A stretch of 64,000 bases of DNA from Saccharothrix sp. (GCF_031180885.1 NZ_JAPSLK010000006.1:175611-239610), one strand, 5' to 3'. Shown: positions 33,083-43,285, counted from the stretch's first letter. Notes: generated from the sequence alone by a model not told the origin. Numbers and translations: made by a program.

Positions 33083-33535
33083 ATGAAGGTTTTGCCGATC
33101 CGCAAGGGGCCGCGTCCCGCCACTGGGCCGGCCGTGCCGCACCAGCAGTTGAGCCAGATCGCCCCGGTGGCGTTGCAGGAGGAGTTGTGGCGGCGGATGA
33201 CCGGGTTGGCCGGTGTCCGCACCGGTCCCAGCGGGATCTCCTTCCCCGAGTCCCGGGCGCTGCACCTGGCTCGACCGGGCTCGGACCCCACGGCGTTCCT
33301 GGTGGACGCCGAGTTCGCCCACCTGCACGGTCCTGATGACGGCAGCCTGCACCTGTGCCTGCCGCTGGAGCGGGTGGCCGACGTCGAGCGCGCGGGGTGG
33401 GGTGAACTGCACCCGGTGGCCCGGGCCGGGGAGCGTCCGGGGACGCTGCTGATGGTCTTCGGTCCCCGGGACGAGGCCGAGTTGGACGTGGTGTGGGGCC
33501 TGGTGCGGGAGAGCCACGCCTTCGCGGTCGGCTGA
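33083..33535 (+). CDS. DUF5519 / luciferase-like domain protein
   Basis: A 150-aa protein. The segment TAFLVDAEFAHLHGPDDGSL followed by HLCLPLERVADVERAGWGEL matches the small DUF5519 (luciferase-domain) group. The remainder is helix-rich. The ATG start gives a basic N-terminus. It is convergent with the large leftward system and separated from it by a 16-bp-stem terminator, so it is not part of that operon. Function is unknown. Confidence 0.75.
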   Translation: MKVLPIRKGPRPATGPAVPHQQLSQIAPVALQEELWRRMTGLAGVRTGPSGISFPESRALHLARPGSDPTAFLVDAEFAHLHGPDDGSLHLCLPLERVADVERAGWGELHPVARAGERPGTLLMVFGPRDEAELDVVWGLVRESHAFAVG

Positions 33536-33575
33536 CCGCTGCGCCGCCGGGACGCGCTGCCCGGCGGCGCAGCGG
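33536..33575. terminator. 16-bp-stem terminator closing the large leftward operon
   Basis: Perfect 16-bp arms 33536-33551 and 33560-33575 with an 8-nt loop. It lies just after the DUF5519 stop and just after (leftward) the last gene of the CHAT/caspase operon, so it can stop transcription from both sides. It is the strongest hairpin noticed in the window. Confidence 0.85.
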
Positions 33576-33581
33576 AACCGG

Positions 33582-33806
33582 TCAGTAGCCGGAGATCTCG
33601 GTGGGGCGGGTGCCGGAGTCGTCGTCCACGACGGCGGTCAGGGCCAGTTTGCCGTTGAAGAAGACGGTCACCGGGCGGCCCTCGGCCAGCAGTGGCAGGC
33701 GGACGACGGTGCCGTCGGTCATGGCCTGCTCGATGTCGGACACCACCTTGGCCGCGTCGGCGTCGGACAGGCCCCACGACTGGTCACCGATGATCACTCG
33801 TTTCAT
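33582..33806 (-). CDS. Small protein at the end of the caspase operon
   Basis: A 74-aa acidic protein whose ATG overlaps the caspase-like stop by 4 nt (ATGA). It has a helix (DADAAKVVSDIEQAMTDG) followed by strands (VVRLPLLAEGRPVTVFFNGK, then LALTAVVDDD). I do not recognise the family. Tight coupling to the caspase-like gene suggests a cofactor, inhibitor or immunity-type partner, which is inference. It is the last gene before the terminator. Confidence 0.8.
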   Translation of the reverse strand: MKRVIIGDQSWGLSDADAAKVVSDIEQAMTDGTVVRLPLLAEGRPVTVFFNGKLALTAVVDDDSGTRPTEISGY

Positions 33807-36205
33807 CCCGCTGTCCCCTCTCGCTGTGAACCCACTACCCCAACCCTGACGGACGGCTCCGCCACCGCGCAGCGGAACGAGAAGTCCTGCGCCCGCACCG
33901 CCGAGTCGTCGACCGTGCGGCTCAGGCCGAAGTGCTCGGCGGCGGTCAGCGTGGTCCGGTACAGGCCGATGGTGTCGCCCAACTCGTCGCGCAGCAGCCG
34001 GTGGGCGGTGTCCACCAGGTCGGACACGGCTCCGCGCCAGCGCAACCGGGCGGCGAGGTCGAGGGGGCCGTTGGGGGAGATCCACACGGCCACGTCCAGC
34101 GTCGACCGGGCGGTGCCGGTGAACACGGGCGTGGACAGGGGCAGGCGTTCGCCGTCCTTGATGTCGGTGAACGTCTCGGTGTGCACGTGGAACTCGCCGC
34201 CGGTCACCACCAGGGCGTCCAGCCGCACGTCGGAGTGGCGGAAGCGGCGGTTGTGGTGGACCACCAGGTCCGACAGGTGCACGGCGACATCCAGAGACCG
34301 GGCCGAACGGGTCCACGGCAACACCGTGGGGCGGTCGTTCACCTGGAACACCGCGGTTTCCGGCGGCGGCGCGGGGGTGGGGACCAGGTCGAAGTCGACG
34401 GTGTGCACGGCGAAGCGGACCGGACGTGCCGCCTCGGGAGCGGTTTCGCGGACGCCGGCGGTGCCCAACTGGCGGAGGTGGCGTTCCAAACGGGACAACC
34501 CGCCGCCGCGCACGCCGGTCTGCTCCAAGACCCGGGTGTCCGTGGGCTCGGCGCTGACCAGGACCACGATGGTCTCCGGACGCGGCTCGGTCGCCGGCAC
34601 CAACGGCGGCCAGCTCACCGCCAAACCGGCCAGGGCGCCGCTGTAGTCGTTGCCGCCGAACGTGTACGACCGCCCGGCGTCCAGCCGCACCCCGCTTGGC
34701 GAGTTCGGGTTGAGCACGGAGATCTGGTTCGACACACCGATGTCCAACAGCGACACGTACACCGTGTCCGTGCCGTCGTTGCGCACCTCCACGCAGATCG
34801 CCTGCCCCGAGTGCACCACCGCGCCGGACCGGGGCAGCGGCACGGCCACGCCGTCCACCACCCGCGAGAACGTGATGGACACCGGGATTCCCAGCGCCAG
34901 CCAGGGGTCCTCCGTGAGACACCTCAACGCCCTCGCCTGCGCCACCCGCTTGAGGTTGGCCACCACGAGATCCGCGGGCTGCGGCGCGTGCAAAGGCCCG
35001 AAAGCGTCGTGCACGACCAAACCGCCCGGCTCCGCCTCGACGTGGACCTCGGCGTCGTCGGCGACCCGCACGATCGGCACCGGTTCGACGAGCCGGGCGA
35101 GGGTCGCCGAGCGGGGGTCGTCGCCGGCGATCCGGACGGGCAGCGCGGGCAGTGCGGCGCGGACCAGGTGGGCGCGGGCGCCCAACGGCACCGGCAGGCC
35201 GGTCGAGAGCACGCCGTACGCGGCCTGGGCGTCGATCCGCTCCACCACGACGTCGCCGAGCTTGCGGTCGTCGTCGGCCTCGGGGGAGTCGTCGGGCATC
35301 ACCACGAACTCGTCGCCCGGACGCACCCCGAACAGCGGCGCGCCCGCGATCCGGACGCGGTCCCGCAGCGGGCTCACCGGGAACGTGGCGACCGGGTCGG
35401 CCTCGACGGTGTCGAACACCACCCGCCGGGCCGGGCCTTCCACCTCGGGCCGCTGGGTCGGCCACGCGGCCAGGACGCGCTGCCGCACCCGGTCCACCAC
35501 GGTCGCCCACGACACCGCCAGGCCGCTGTCCCGCAGTTCGGTCAGCGACCGGGTGAGCGCGTCGGTGAGGTAGCCCATGCGGACGCCGTCGGCGTTGGCG
35601 GCCTCGCCGGCCAGCTGCTCCGGCCCGCACGCCACGATCCGCACCGCGTGCGGGTTGCCGGTCGGCTGCCCCACGTCGACCGGGAGTCCCTCCCGCCGCA
35701 ACGTGTCCAGGTGGGCGCGGATGAGCCGGGCCGGCACCGCGCGGGACCGTCCTTTCACGACCGGGTCGCGGTCGCGGGACATGTGCGCGGAGTGGCAGCA
35801 GTCCAGCACCACCGTGACGTTGCGGGTCCGCTCGGTCAGCCGGGCCAGCAGCACGGACAGCTCCAGCGCCGTGATGCCGCGGAAGTCGTCCTCGGTCGAG
35901 GCCGCGAAGTCCGTGGGCTCGATCAGCTGGAGCACGCGGTGGCCGGGCGTGCCCCAGCCGCGTTCCGGGTCGGGGGCGTACGCGCCGTGGCCGCTGTAGT
36001 AGACGACCACCGCGTCGTCCGGGCGGGCCTGGGCGATGAGCCGCTCGTAGGCGTCGAGGATGCCCGCGCGGCTCGCGTTCTCCCGTTCGCGCCGAGTGCT
36101 CTCGAAGCCCCACAGGGCCAGGGCGTCCGCCATCGCGGCGACGTCGTTGGCGACGCCGGTGAGGTCACCGGTCTGCGCGCCGATGAGCAGGGCCTTGCGG
36201 GCCAT
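33803..36205 (-). CDS. Caspase-like (C14) peptidase with long C-terminal region
   Basis: An 800-aa protein. Residues 1-250 are a caspase/metacaspase domain with catalytic His73 (YYSGHGAY) and Cys137 (VVLDCCHSA); the surrounding strand order fits. Both catalytic residues are present, so the protease should be active. Residues ~260-800 are strand-rich with no domain I can name, including ISVLNPNSPSGVRL and VYVSLLDIG segments that resemble the DUF4384-like C-terminal regions often joined to bacterial caspases. GGAGG precedes the ATG. It overlaps the small downstream gene and lies 19 nt after the LAL regulator. Likely the executing protease of the system; its substrate is unknown. Confidence 0.9.
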   Translation of the reverse strand: MARKALLIGAQTGDLTGVANDVAAMADALALWGFESTRRERENASRAGILDAYERLIAQARPDDAVVVYYSGHGAYAPDPERGWGTPGHRVLQLIEPTDFAASTEDDFRGITALELSVLLARLTERTRNVTVVLDCCHSAHMSRDRDPVVKGRSRAVPARLIRAHLDTLRREGLPVDVGQPTGNPHAVRIVACGPEQLAGEAANADGVRMGYLTDALTRSLTELRDSGLAVSWATVVDRVRQRVLAAWPTQRPEVEGPARRVVFDTVEADPVATFPVSPLRDRVRIAGAPLFGVRPGDEFVVMPDDSPEADDDRKLGDVVVERIDAQAAYGVLSTGLPVPLGARAHLVRAALPALPVRIAGDDPRSATLARLVEPVPIVRVADDAEVHVEAEPGGLVVHDAFGPLHAPQPADLVVANLKRVAQARALRCLTEDPWLALGIPVSITFSRVVDGVAVPLPRSGAVVHSGQAICVEVRNDGTDTVYVSLLDIGVSNQISVLNPNSPSGVRLDAGRSYTFGGNDYSGALAGLAVSWPPLVPATEPRPETIVVLVSAEPTDTRVLEQTGVRGGGLSRLERHLRQLGTAGVRETAPEAARPVRFAVHTVDFDLVPTPAPPPETAVFQVNDRPTVLPWTRSARSLDVAVHLSDLVVHHNRRFRHSDVRLDALVVTGGEFHVHTETFTDIKDGERLPLSTPVFTGTARSTLDVAVWISPNGPLDLAARLRWRGAVSDLVDTAHRLLRDELGDTIGLYRTTLTAAEHFGLSRTVDDSAVRAQDFSFRCAVAEPSVRVGVVGSQREGTAG

Positions 36206-36224
36206 GGGGTCCTCCAGGGTTGAG

Positions 36225-39062
36225 CTAGCGGAGCAGTCCGGCGTCGCGGGCCTTCGCCAGGGCCGCGACCTTGTTGTCCACGCCGAGCTTGCGGTAGGCG
36301 TTGGACAGGTGGGTGCCGACGGTTTCCTTGGTGATCGACAGCCGGGTCCCGATCTGCCGGTTGGTGAACCCGCCCGCGAGTTCGCGCAGCACCTCGACTT
36401 CGCGGGCGGTGAGGTGGAACGGGAGCTTGTCCTTCGGCTCGGCCCGGCGGGCCAGCCGGTGCGCCTTGGCCAGCCGGGTGACCGCGTCCAGGAGGGGTGC
36501 GGCGCCGAGCCGTTCGGCGATCTCCGCGGCCTCCGCGGCGGCGCCCGCCGCGCCCGCCCGGTCACCGTCGCGGGCGGCGGCGGAAGCCAAGCGGGACAAC
36601 GCGTACGCCAGCGGGTAGGGCCGGTCGAGGGTCCGCCACGCGTGCGCCACGGCGGTCCACTCCGCGGCGGTGTCGGCGTCGTCGGCCCGGTGGTGCTCGG
36701 CGTCGCTCTGCGCGGCGAGCACGGCCGACTCGGCGTCGTCCGCGCCGCGCCCCGCGGTCCGGGCCCACTCGACCAGGTCGGGGGCGCGCGTGCCGGAGTC
36801 GGCGGCGACCCGCAGGCCGAACGCGCACAGCTGCAGCACCAGCAGGTGGTCCTCGGCGTCCGCGATGGCCTTCACGCCGTGCCGCACGGTGTCCAGCGCG
36901 GCCTCCGGGTCACCGCGGTGGGCGGCCAGTTCGGCCAGGCACCGGTAGAGCGGGCTGAGGAACCGGGGCTGCGAGCTGGGCTGGTCGCGTACGCTCTCCA
37001 GCAGCTGCTCGGCGTCGTCCAGCCGGCCGGTGGCCAGGTCGATCTCGGCCTTGGTGAGCCGCTGGAACGTGGTCTCGCGCGCCGGGTAGTAGCGCAGCAC
37101 CTCGGTGATCAGGACGCCCGCCTCGGCCCACCGGCCGAGCAGGAACAGCGTGGCGCACGCGTTGTTGGCCAGCAGCCCGGCCTGCCGCGCGCCCAGCAGA
37201 CCCAGTTCGCGGCTCTTCTCCAGGCCCTGCTGGAAGACCTCGACCGCCTCGGCGACCTGGCCCGCGCGCTCCAGGCACACGCCGAGGTTGCCGTAGGCGC
37301 GCAGCATGTCCTCCAGGTGGTCGACCTCGGTGGCGACGCGCAGCGCCTCGCGCAGGTCCGCCACGCCCTCGGTGTGCTTGCCCAGCAGGGTCAGCGCCAG
37401 GCCGGAGCTGTTCTTGGCCCGGCCGACCTCGGCGGTCGCGCCCGCGGCCCGCGCCTCGTCCTCCGCCGCGCGGGCCAGCGCCAGCGCCCCGGTGTAGTCG
37501 CCCCGCTTGATGTCCACAGTGGACAGCGCAGCGCTCGCCCGTGACCCGGCGGCGCTGGGCGGCGCGTCGTCGAGCAGTCGACGGGCGGCGCGGTAGGCGG
37601 CCACGGCGTCGTCGTCGAACCCGGCCTCCCACCGGTAGCTGCCCAGCCGTTCGTACAGTTCGCCCAACAGCGCGGGATCGGTGTTCTCCGCGCACGCGAC
37701 CGCTTCCTCCGCCCACGTCACCGCCTGCCGCAGGTGCCCGGCCCACCGGGCGGCGTCCGCCGCGGCCGTCAGCACCCGGACCTTCGTCGCGTCGTCGGCG
37801 CGGGGTTCCCGGTCCCACAGGTCGAGGGCGGACCGGTACTGGGCCTCGGCCTCCGGGAACGCCCGCACCCGCACGGCGAGGTCGCCCGCGCCGACCGCCG
37901 CCCACCGCGCCTCGGGCACCCGGTCCGCCGCGATCCAGTGGTGGGCCAGCTCGGGCAGCACGTGCGGGTTGCCGTCGACCTCCTCGGCCAGCGCCTCCGC
38001 CAGCACCCCGTGCAGCCGCCGCCGCTCGCGCGGCCGGACCGCCTCGTACGCGGTCTCGCGCAGCAGCGCGTGCTGGAAGCTGTAGGACTCCTCCTCCCGG
38101 TCCTCGACGAGCACCCCCTGCGCCAGGCACTCGGTGAGCGCGGCGTCCAGCGCGGCCTCGTCGAGACCGGCGACCCGGGCCAGCAGCGCGTCACCCACCC
38201 GCCGCCCGGCCACCGCCGCCACCCGCACGACGGTCGCCGCGTCCGGACCCAGCTGCGCCAGGCGGCCGTGCATCAGGTCGCCGATCGAGTCCGGCACCCG
38301 CGAGCCCGGTCCGGCGGCGACGAGCTGTTCGGTGAAGTACGGGTTGCCCTCGGACAGCGCGAAGTACCGGTCGGCCCGCTCCGGGCTGACGTCGGCGCCG
38401 GTCAGCGCCGCCACGAACGCCCGCAGCTCGCGGGTGGTGAACGGGGCCAGGCTGATCCGGTGGGTGCGCCGGGTGAACTCCGGTTCGGCGAGCCGGGCGC
38501 GCAAGGGATGGCCCAGCCGCAGCCCGGACCGGTAGCTGCACAGCAGCATCATCCGCTGGTCGGTCCCGGTCAGCGCCAGGTACGCGATGAGGTCCAGGGT
38601 CGCCGTGTCGGCCCAGTGCACGTCCTCGAACACCAGCACCAGCGGCTGCTGCTCGCCGATGTGGTCCAGCAGCCGCGACACCGCGCCGAACACCCGGGTC
38701 TGCGCGCCCAGGGTCGGCGCGGCCGGGGTGCCGGTGAAGTCCGCGATGAGACCGGACAGCTCCGCCCACGCCGGACCCGCGAGCCGGCGCGCCTCCTCCT
38801 CGCCGTGCTGCCGCACGAGCCGCCGCAACGCCTCGATCAGCGGCCCGTACGGGATCGCCCCGCCGGCCAGCTCCAGGCACCCGCCGGACAGCACGACCGC
38901 GCCCGCCGCGCGCGCCGCCGCCGAGAACTCCGCGACCAGCCGGGTCTTGCCGACCCCGGCCTCGCCGTCCAGCACGACCACCGCCGGCCGGTGCTCCGCG
39001 ACCTGCCCGAGCAGCCCGGTCAGCGCCGCCAGTTCGGTGTCGCGCCCGATGAACTGCGCCAT
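36225..39062 (-). CDS. LAL-type LuxR transcriptional regulator
   Basis: A 945-aa large ATP-binding LuxR regulator. Walker A is GEAGVGKTRLV near residue 38, Walker B VLVFEDVHWAD near 146, and a sensor-type LLCSYRSGLR follows. Helical TPR-like repeats fill about 350-830 (for example YERLGSYRWEAGFDDDAVAA and YGNLGVCLERAGQVAEAVEV). The C-terminal 65 residues are a LuxR HTH (LTAREVEVLRELAGGFTNRQ, then TVGTHLSNAYRKLGVDNKVA). It is embedded in the operon, 1 nt after the upstream gene, so it may regulate the system itself. A palindrome GTCCACAGTGGAC lies inside at 37512-37524. Confidence 0.92.
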   Translation of the reverse strand: MAQFIGRDTELAALTGLLGQVAEHRPAVVVLDGEAGVGKTRLVAEFSAAARAAGAVVLSGGCLELAGGAIPYGPLIEALRRLVRQHGEEEARRLAGPAWAELSGLIADFTGTPAAPTLGAQTRVFGAVSRLLDHIGEQQPLVLVFEDVHWADTATLDLIAYLALTGTDQRMMLLCSYRSGLRLGHPLRARLAEPEFTRRTHRISLAPFTTRELRAFVAALTGADVSPERADRYFALSEGNPYFTEQLVAAGPGSRVPDSIGDLMHGRLAQLGPDAATVVRVAAVAGRRVGDALLARVAGLDEAALDAALTECLAQGVLVEDREEESYSFQHALLRETAYEAVRPRERRRLHGVLAEALAEEVDGNPHVLPELAHHWIAADRVPEARWAAVGAGDLAVRVRAFPEAEAQYRSALDLWDREPRADDATKVRVLTAAADAARWAGHLRQAVTWAEEAVACAENTDPALLGELYERLGSYRWEAGFDDDAVAAYRAARRLLDDAPPSAAGSRASAALSTVDIKRGDYTGALALARAAEDEARAAGATAEVGRAKNSSGLALTLLGKHTEGVADLREALRVATEVDHLEDMLRAYGNLGVCLERAGQVAEAVEVFQQGLEKSRELGLLGARQAGLLANNACATLFLLGRWAEAGVLITEVLRYYPARETTFQRLTKAEIDLATGRLDDAEQLLESVRDQPSSQPRFLSPLYRCLAELAAHRGDPEAALDTVRHGVKAIADAEDHLLVLQLCAFGLRVAADSGTRAPDLVEWARTAGRGADDAESAVLAAQSDAEHHRADDADTAAEWTAVAHAWRTLDRPYPLAYALSRLASAAARDGDRAGAAGAAAEAAEIAERLGAAPLLDAVTRLAKAHRLARRAEPKDKLPFHLTAREVEVLRELAGGFTNRQIGTRLSITKETVGTHLSNAYRKLGVDNKVAALAKARDAGLLR

Positions 39063-39063
39063 G

Positions 39064-40479
39064 TCACGGCCGGGCCGCGGCCTTCAGCGGACCCGGCCAC
39101 GGGTAGCCCGGCGACAACCGGTCCACCGCCCGCCCGGCCTCCGCGACCGCCCACGCCGCCCGGCACACGCACCGCAGCGCGTGCAGGTCGGCCCACTCGT
39201 CCGGGTCGGTCACCCCGCCGCCGGCCAGGACCGCGTCGAACCGCCCGGCGAACCCCGCCGCCACCGCGTCCAGCACCCCGCCCAACGGCCGGTCCGCGTC
39301 CAGGAACGCGCCCAGCGACCGCAACACCGTTGGCAGCGCCGGGTGATCCACAGGTGCCTTGCGCGCGGCGGTGAGCAACGCGTCCGCTCCCGCCTGCCGG
39401 TCGTCGCCGCCGGGATCGAGCCGGTGCCGCAGGTGCAGCGTGACGGCGACCAGGAACCAGTCCACCACGTCGGCGTCCTCGTCCTCGTCGACCACGGTGC
39501 CCGCGATCGCCACGACCTCGTCCACCACGTCCACCGCCGGGACGTCCGCGACCAGCAGCCCGGCCGCCGACTCCCACACCGGCTCCGCCAAGCCCAACCG
39601 CTTGCGCAGCACACCGCGCAGGTCCACCGGTTCCGGCTCGGGCTCGGGCTCGACGGGCGCCGCCGCCGACGGACCCGGCTCCTCCACCGCGCCCTCCACC
39701 ACGGCGACCGGGTGGTCCAACGGGTCCATGTTGATCAGCCGGCCCGGGTTGGAGAAGTTGAACACGTCCTCGAACCGGAACGCCCCGTAGCCCGGTTTGC
39801 CGCCCGAGCCGAACCGCTGCTGGAGGTCCTGGAGCTTGCCCATGGCGGCCAGCATGTTCCCGAAGTCGTAGCCGCCCGGCGAACCGCCCAGGATCGCCCG
39901 CACCGCCTCGGCCATCTCCAACGACATCTGCGCCATGTCGCGGAAGTCGTCGCTGATGGCCGGCCCGTCCACGACCGCCCGGAAGCACTCGACGGCCCGG
40001 TCGACGTCCGGGATCTCGGTCCGGTTCGCGGCGGCGGTCAGCATGCCGATCATCGACTGGCCCGTCGCCACCCGCGACATGGCCCGCGTCAGGTACTGCT
40101 GGCCCAGCATCATCCGGGCGCCTGCCGCGGACGCGGGCGGGATGCCGTCCGACTCCAGCGCCGCGCTCAGGTGCTCGATCGACGCGTTGAGGTCCCGGTC
40201 GTCGTTCATGTAGCTGTTGCGGGCGCTGAGCGCGAAACCCAGCAGCATGACCACGTTCGCCCGCAGCGGGTCGCGCTCGCCGACGTGGGTCAGCACCTCC
40301 TCGAACGCCGCGACCGCGCCGTTGAGGTCGGTCAGGGCGGTCGGCGCGCCCAGGCCGTTCTGCGAGAACCGCTGCACCAGCGCCTGCCCGAGGCGGCCGA
40401 GCGGCTCGACCCGCGCGGCCCCGGTCAGGCCCTCCAATTGGGCCCGCAGCCGCGCGATGACGCCGTCTACCGAGGACAT
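39064..40479 (-). CDS. Helical-repeat protein of the CHAT operon
   Basis: A 471-aa protein with no recognised family. The first ~200 residues look like TPR/SEL-type helices (LTDLNGAVAAFEEVLTHVGE, IEHLSAALESDG, DVDRAVECFRAVVDGPAISD). An acidic Pro/Glu linker lies near residue 275 (EPEPEPEPVDLR), and another helical region follows. The N-terminal half resembles the helical region of the CHAT protein encoded just upstream (shared AMGKLQDLQQ/MLGSLN-like segments around AAFxE helices), suggesting a common adaptor fold; this needs alignment. GGAGGGAG precedes the ATG. It probably scaffolds or inhibits the CHAT protease. Confidence 0.8.
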   Translation of the reverse strand: MSSVDGVIARLRAQLEGLTGAARVEPLGRLGQALVQRFSQNGLGAPTALTDLNGAVAAFEEVLTHVGERDPLRANVVMLLGFALSARNSYMNDDRDLNASIEHLSAALESDGIPPASAAGARMMLGQQYLTRAMSRVATGQSMIGMLTAAANRTEIPDVDRAVECFRAVVDGPAISDDFRDMAQMSLEMAEAVRAILGGSPGGYDFGNMLAAMGKLQDLQQRFGSGGKPGYGAFRFEDVFNFSNPGRLINMDPLDHPVAVVEGAVEEPGPSAAAPVEPEPEPEPVDLRGVLRKRLGLAEPVWESAAGLLVADVPAVDVVDEVVAIAGTVVDEDEDADVVDWFLVAVTLHLRHRLDPGGDDRQAGADALLTAARKAPVDHPALPTVLRSLGAFLDADRPLGGVLDAVAAGFAGRFDAVLAGGGVTDPDEWADLHALRCVCRAAWAVAEAGRAVDRLSPGYPWPGPLKAAARP

Positions 40480-40528
40480 CCGGTCTCCCTCCGGTCTTTG
40501 CCTGGCCGGTTCTTCACTGGCCGGTTCT

Positions 40529-43285
40529 TCACTGGCCACCGTGCACGAACCCGGCCCACGCGACGACGTGCGCGTGGTCGTGGTCCGCGGTCACCGACCA
40601 CAGCCGCTCGGGCATCCCCGGCGGCGGCACGCGGTCTTCTTGGAGCATCCACATCTGCGCCGCGCGCAACGCCTCCCACGGCGCCATGCGGTCTACGCGG
40701 AGGTGGTGGTGGAACACGTACATCAGCGCCGAGGTCGCCTTGTCCGGGATGGCCCACTGCGTCGACAGCACGGTCCGCACCCCGCCCGCGAGGAACGCGG
40801 TGCCCAGGCTGTAGGCCTCGTCGTAGCCGTGGATGGACCGGCCCGTGTGGCAGGCGGCCATCACCACCAGGCCGATCCGGCGCTCCGGCACCGCCCGCAG
40901 CACGCGCACGATCTCGTCGGTGCCCAGCTCACCCGGTGCGCCGCCGGGCTGGTCCGGCGCGAGCAGCAACGCGGCGGTCACCTTGCCGTCCTTGGTGGTG
41001 TACGAGCCGTGGCAGGCCAGGTGCAGCGTGGTGCCCGCGTGCGGCGCGGCGTCGGCGAGCCACTCCCGGACCTCCGCCGCGGTGCCCCGACCGGACGGGC
41101 TGGTCGAGCCGTCCGGTCGCCGCCCGACGTAGCGCGCGCTGCGGTAGAAGGCCTGCCGGATCGCGTACGCCTCCTCGCGCGCGGCGTCCAGCCCGACGGC
41201 GGCGCCCTTGGTGTCCGGGTCGCCCACGACCAGCCCGGTCGAGCCCGGCTTCACCGGCCGCCGGGCGGCGTTGTCGCAGAACAACCGGGCGGACACGGCC
41301 TGCGAGAACGCGGCCAGCTCCACCGCGTACGTGCCGTCGCCCCGCCGCGCCGCCTGCCACGGGACGCGCGCCAGGTCGCCCATCGGGACCAGCACGACCC
41401 GCGGCACCCGACCGGCGGCGGTGCGCGCGAAGTACCGCTCCAGCAACGGTCCCATGGCCGCGCGCCACGCCCAGTCGCACAGCGCGTCGACGCTGTCGCC
41501 GAACGAGCCGCCGTCCGGCGCGATCTCCCGGGCCGCGTCGGCGGGTTCGGTCTCCAGCGCCGGGACGGTGCGGTTCGGTTCGCCTTCACGGGACCGGTGG
41601 GCCAGCGCCGCCAGGTAGCGCTCGATGTCCGCGTCACCCTCGACCACGAGGTGCTGCAACGCCATCCAGGCCGGCGGTCCCTCGCGGGGCGCGATCACCG
41701 CCGCGCCGGGCGTGAGGCCGTCGCCCGGCACCAGGTACACCAGCGCGTCCGCCTCGGCGTCTGCCAGCGCCCGGCGGATGTCGGCCAGGCTGGGCGGGTC
41801 GAGCAGGTTGCGGGTGGCCCCGGCGTCCACCAGCGCGGCCACCACCTCCCGGCGCAGCCCCTCGGAGTCCCGGCCCTCCCGCACCCACCGGTCGGCCAGG
41901 TCCGCCCGGCCCGCCGCGACCAGCTTCTCCCGCACGTCCCGCAGCTCCACCTCGGCGAACAGCATCAGGCCGCGGCAGGTGTCCAGGGCGCGCAGGGCGT
42001 CCGCGATGTTGTTGGCGCGCAAGCAGGTCCGGGCCAGCTCGGTCGCGTCGCGCACGGCGTCCCGGATGGCGATGCGGGCGTCGGCCGGGTCGGGCTCCAG
42101 CAGCGCGCGCCACGCGTAGCTGCGCTGCGCCGCCATCCCGAACTCGCCGGACGCGGCCAGGTCGCCCAGCCGCTGCCGGATGTTCGCCAGCAGCCCGTTG
42201 ACCAGCGTCCACTGCGGGTGCTGCGGGCCGCCGAACAGCTCCAGCGCCCGCACCAGGTGGCCCTCGGCCTCGTCGAGCCCGTCGGTGGTGCCCGCGACCT
42301 CCGACCGCCGGTACAGCGCCACGGCGAGCCCGGTCAGCGCGAACTCGTACTGCGCGTGGCCCTCGCCCATGGCCAGCGCCGCCCGGTACTGGTCCACGGC
42401 CGCGTCCACGCGGGTCAGGTCGGTCTCCTCGCCGCCCCGCATCAGCGCGGACGCCGCGAGCAGCCGGGCCTTCACCCGCTCGGCGAGCGGGTCGTCGTCG
42501 GTGGCCAGCGAGCGCGCGATGTCGTCGGCGGCGGCGACCGGATCGCGGTCCAAGGGCACCTCGCCCTTGTATGCGGACACCAGCACGTCGAACTCGGCGG
42601 ACGCCCGCTCGAGCACCTCGTGCATCCCGCTGTCGGCGGGCAGCTCGGCGGCGGCGCGCTGCATCTCGCGGAAGGCCCGCGTGATCTCGTCCATGTCGCC
42701 GGACCGCTGGGCCGCCATGGCGCGCTGGGCGACCTCCACGAACGAGCGGAAGCCACGCACCTTCGGGTCGTCGCCGAGCATGTCGAGCATGGGGTTCAGC
42801 GAGCCGAGCATGTTCGCCATGGCCTGCCCGTCGCCGGTCTGCCCGGCGGCGACCGAGCTGATCACCCGCTTGGCGGACTCCACCATCGACTTGACCACGG
42901 GGACGTCCCACATGGCCTCGGCCAGTTCGGCGAGTTCGCGCTCGGCCGCGGGCAGGTCGACCGGCACGTCCCCGACGGCGGCATGCATCAGCTCCTGGGC
43001 GCGGGCCGAGGCGCGCACCTGCGGCCAGATCGCCAGCGACGCGGGCACCCGCTCCACGAGCCCCAGGAGGTCGCCCAGGTGGCCCGCCACCTCTATCGGG
43101 GCCGGGCCGCCGCCCTTGGTGAGCGCGATGACCATGGTGACGGCGAGCCGGCTGCGTTCCGGGTGGTGCGCGGGCAGGCTCCGCAGGTCGGCGACGAACG
43201 ACCCCACCTCGGCGCTGCCGACCCCGCCCGCCGCCGCGCGGTCCGCGGTCGCCCGGCAGCGCGCGAGGACGTCCTCGATCCCCAT
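40529..43285 (-). CDS. CHAT-domain protease with helical repeats, active site intact
   Basis: A 918-aa protein. Residues 1-600 are helical/TPR-like (for example YRAALAMGEGHAQYEFALTG and LDEAEGHLVRALELFGG). The C-terminal CHAT caspase-family domain spans about 650-918. It has catalytic His759 (LHLACHGSY) and Cys812 (VMAACHTGRS), followed by the typical YSLGTAFLAGGVRTVLSTQW. Both catalytic residues are present. CHAT proteases are used in gasdermin cleavage and in other conflict systems with TPR sensors. GAGGAGGG precedes the ATG at 43285. It lies 46 nt after the sigma-like gene and 49 nt before the helical partner. Confidence 0.93.
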   Translation of the reverse strand: MGIEDVLARCRATADRAAAGGVGSAEVGSFVADLRSLPAHHPERSRLAVTMVIALTKGGGPAPIEVAGHLGDLLGLVERVPASLAIWPQVRASARAQELMHAAVGDVPVDLPAAERELAELAEAMWDVPVVKSMVESAKRVISSVAAGQTGDGQAMANMLGSLNPMLDMLGDDPKVRGFRSFVEVAQRAMAAQRSGDMDEITRAFREMQRAAAELPADSGMHEVLERASAEFDVLVSAYKGEVPLDRDPVAAADDIARSLATDDDPLAERVKARLLAASALMRGGEETDLTRVDAAVDQYRAALAMGEGHAQYEFALTGLAVALYRRSEVAGTTDGLDEAEGHLVRALELFGGPQHPQWTLVNGLLANIRQRLGDLAASGEFGMAAQRSYAWRALLEPDPADARIAIRDAVRDATELARTCLRANNIADALRALDTCRGLMLFAEVELRDVREKLVAAGRADLADRWVREGRDSEGLRREVVAALVDAGATRNLLDPPSLADIRRALADAEADALVYLVPGDGLTPGAAVIAPREGPPAWMALQHLVVEGDADIERYLAALAHRSREGEPNRTVPALETEPADAAREIAPDGGSFGDSVDALCDWAWRAAMGPLLERYFARTAAGRVPRVVLVPMGDLARVPWQAARRGDGTYAVELAAFSQAVSARLFCDNAARRPVKPGSTGLVVGDPDTKGAAVGLDAAREEAYAIRQAFYRSARYVGRRPDGSTSPSGRGTAAEVREWLADAAPHAGTTLHLACHGSYTTKDGKVTAALLLAPDQPGGAPGELGTDEIVRVLRAVPERRIGLVVMAACHTGRSIHGYDEAYSLGTAFLAGGVRTVLSTQWAIPDKATSALMYVFHHHLRVDRMAPWEALRAAQMWMLQEDRVPPPGMPERLWSVTADHDHAHVVAWAGFVHGGQ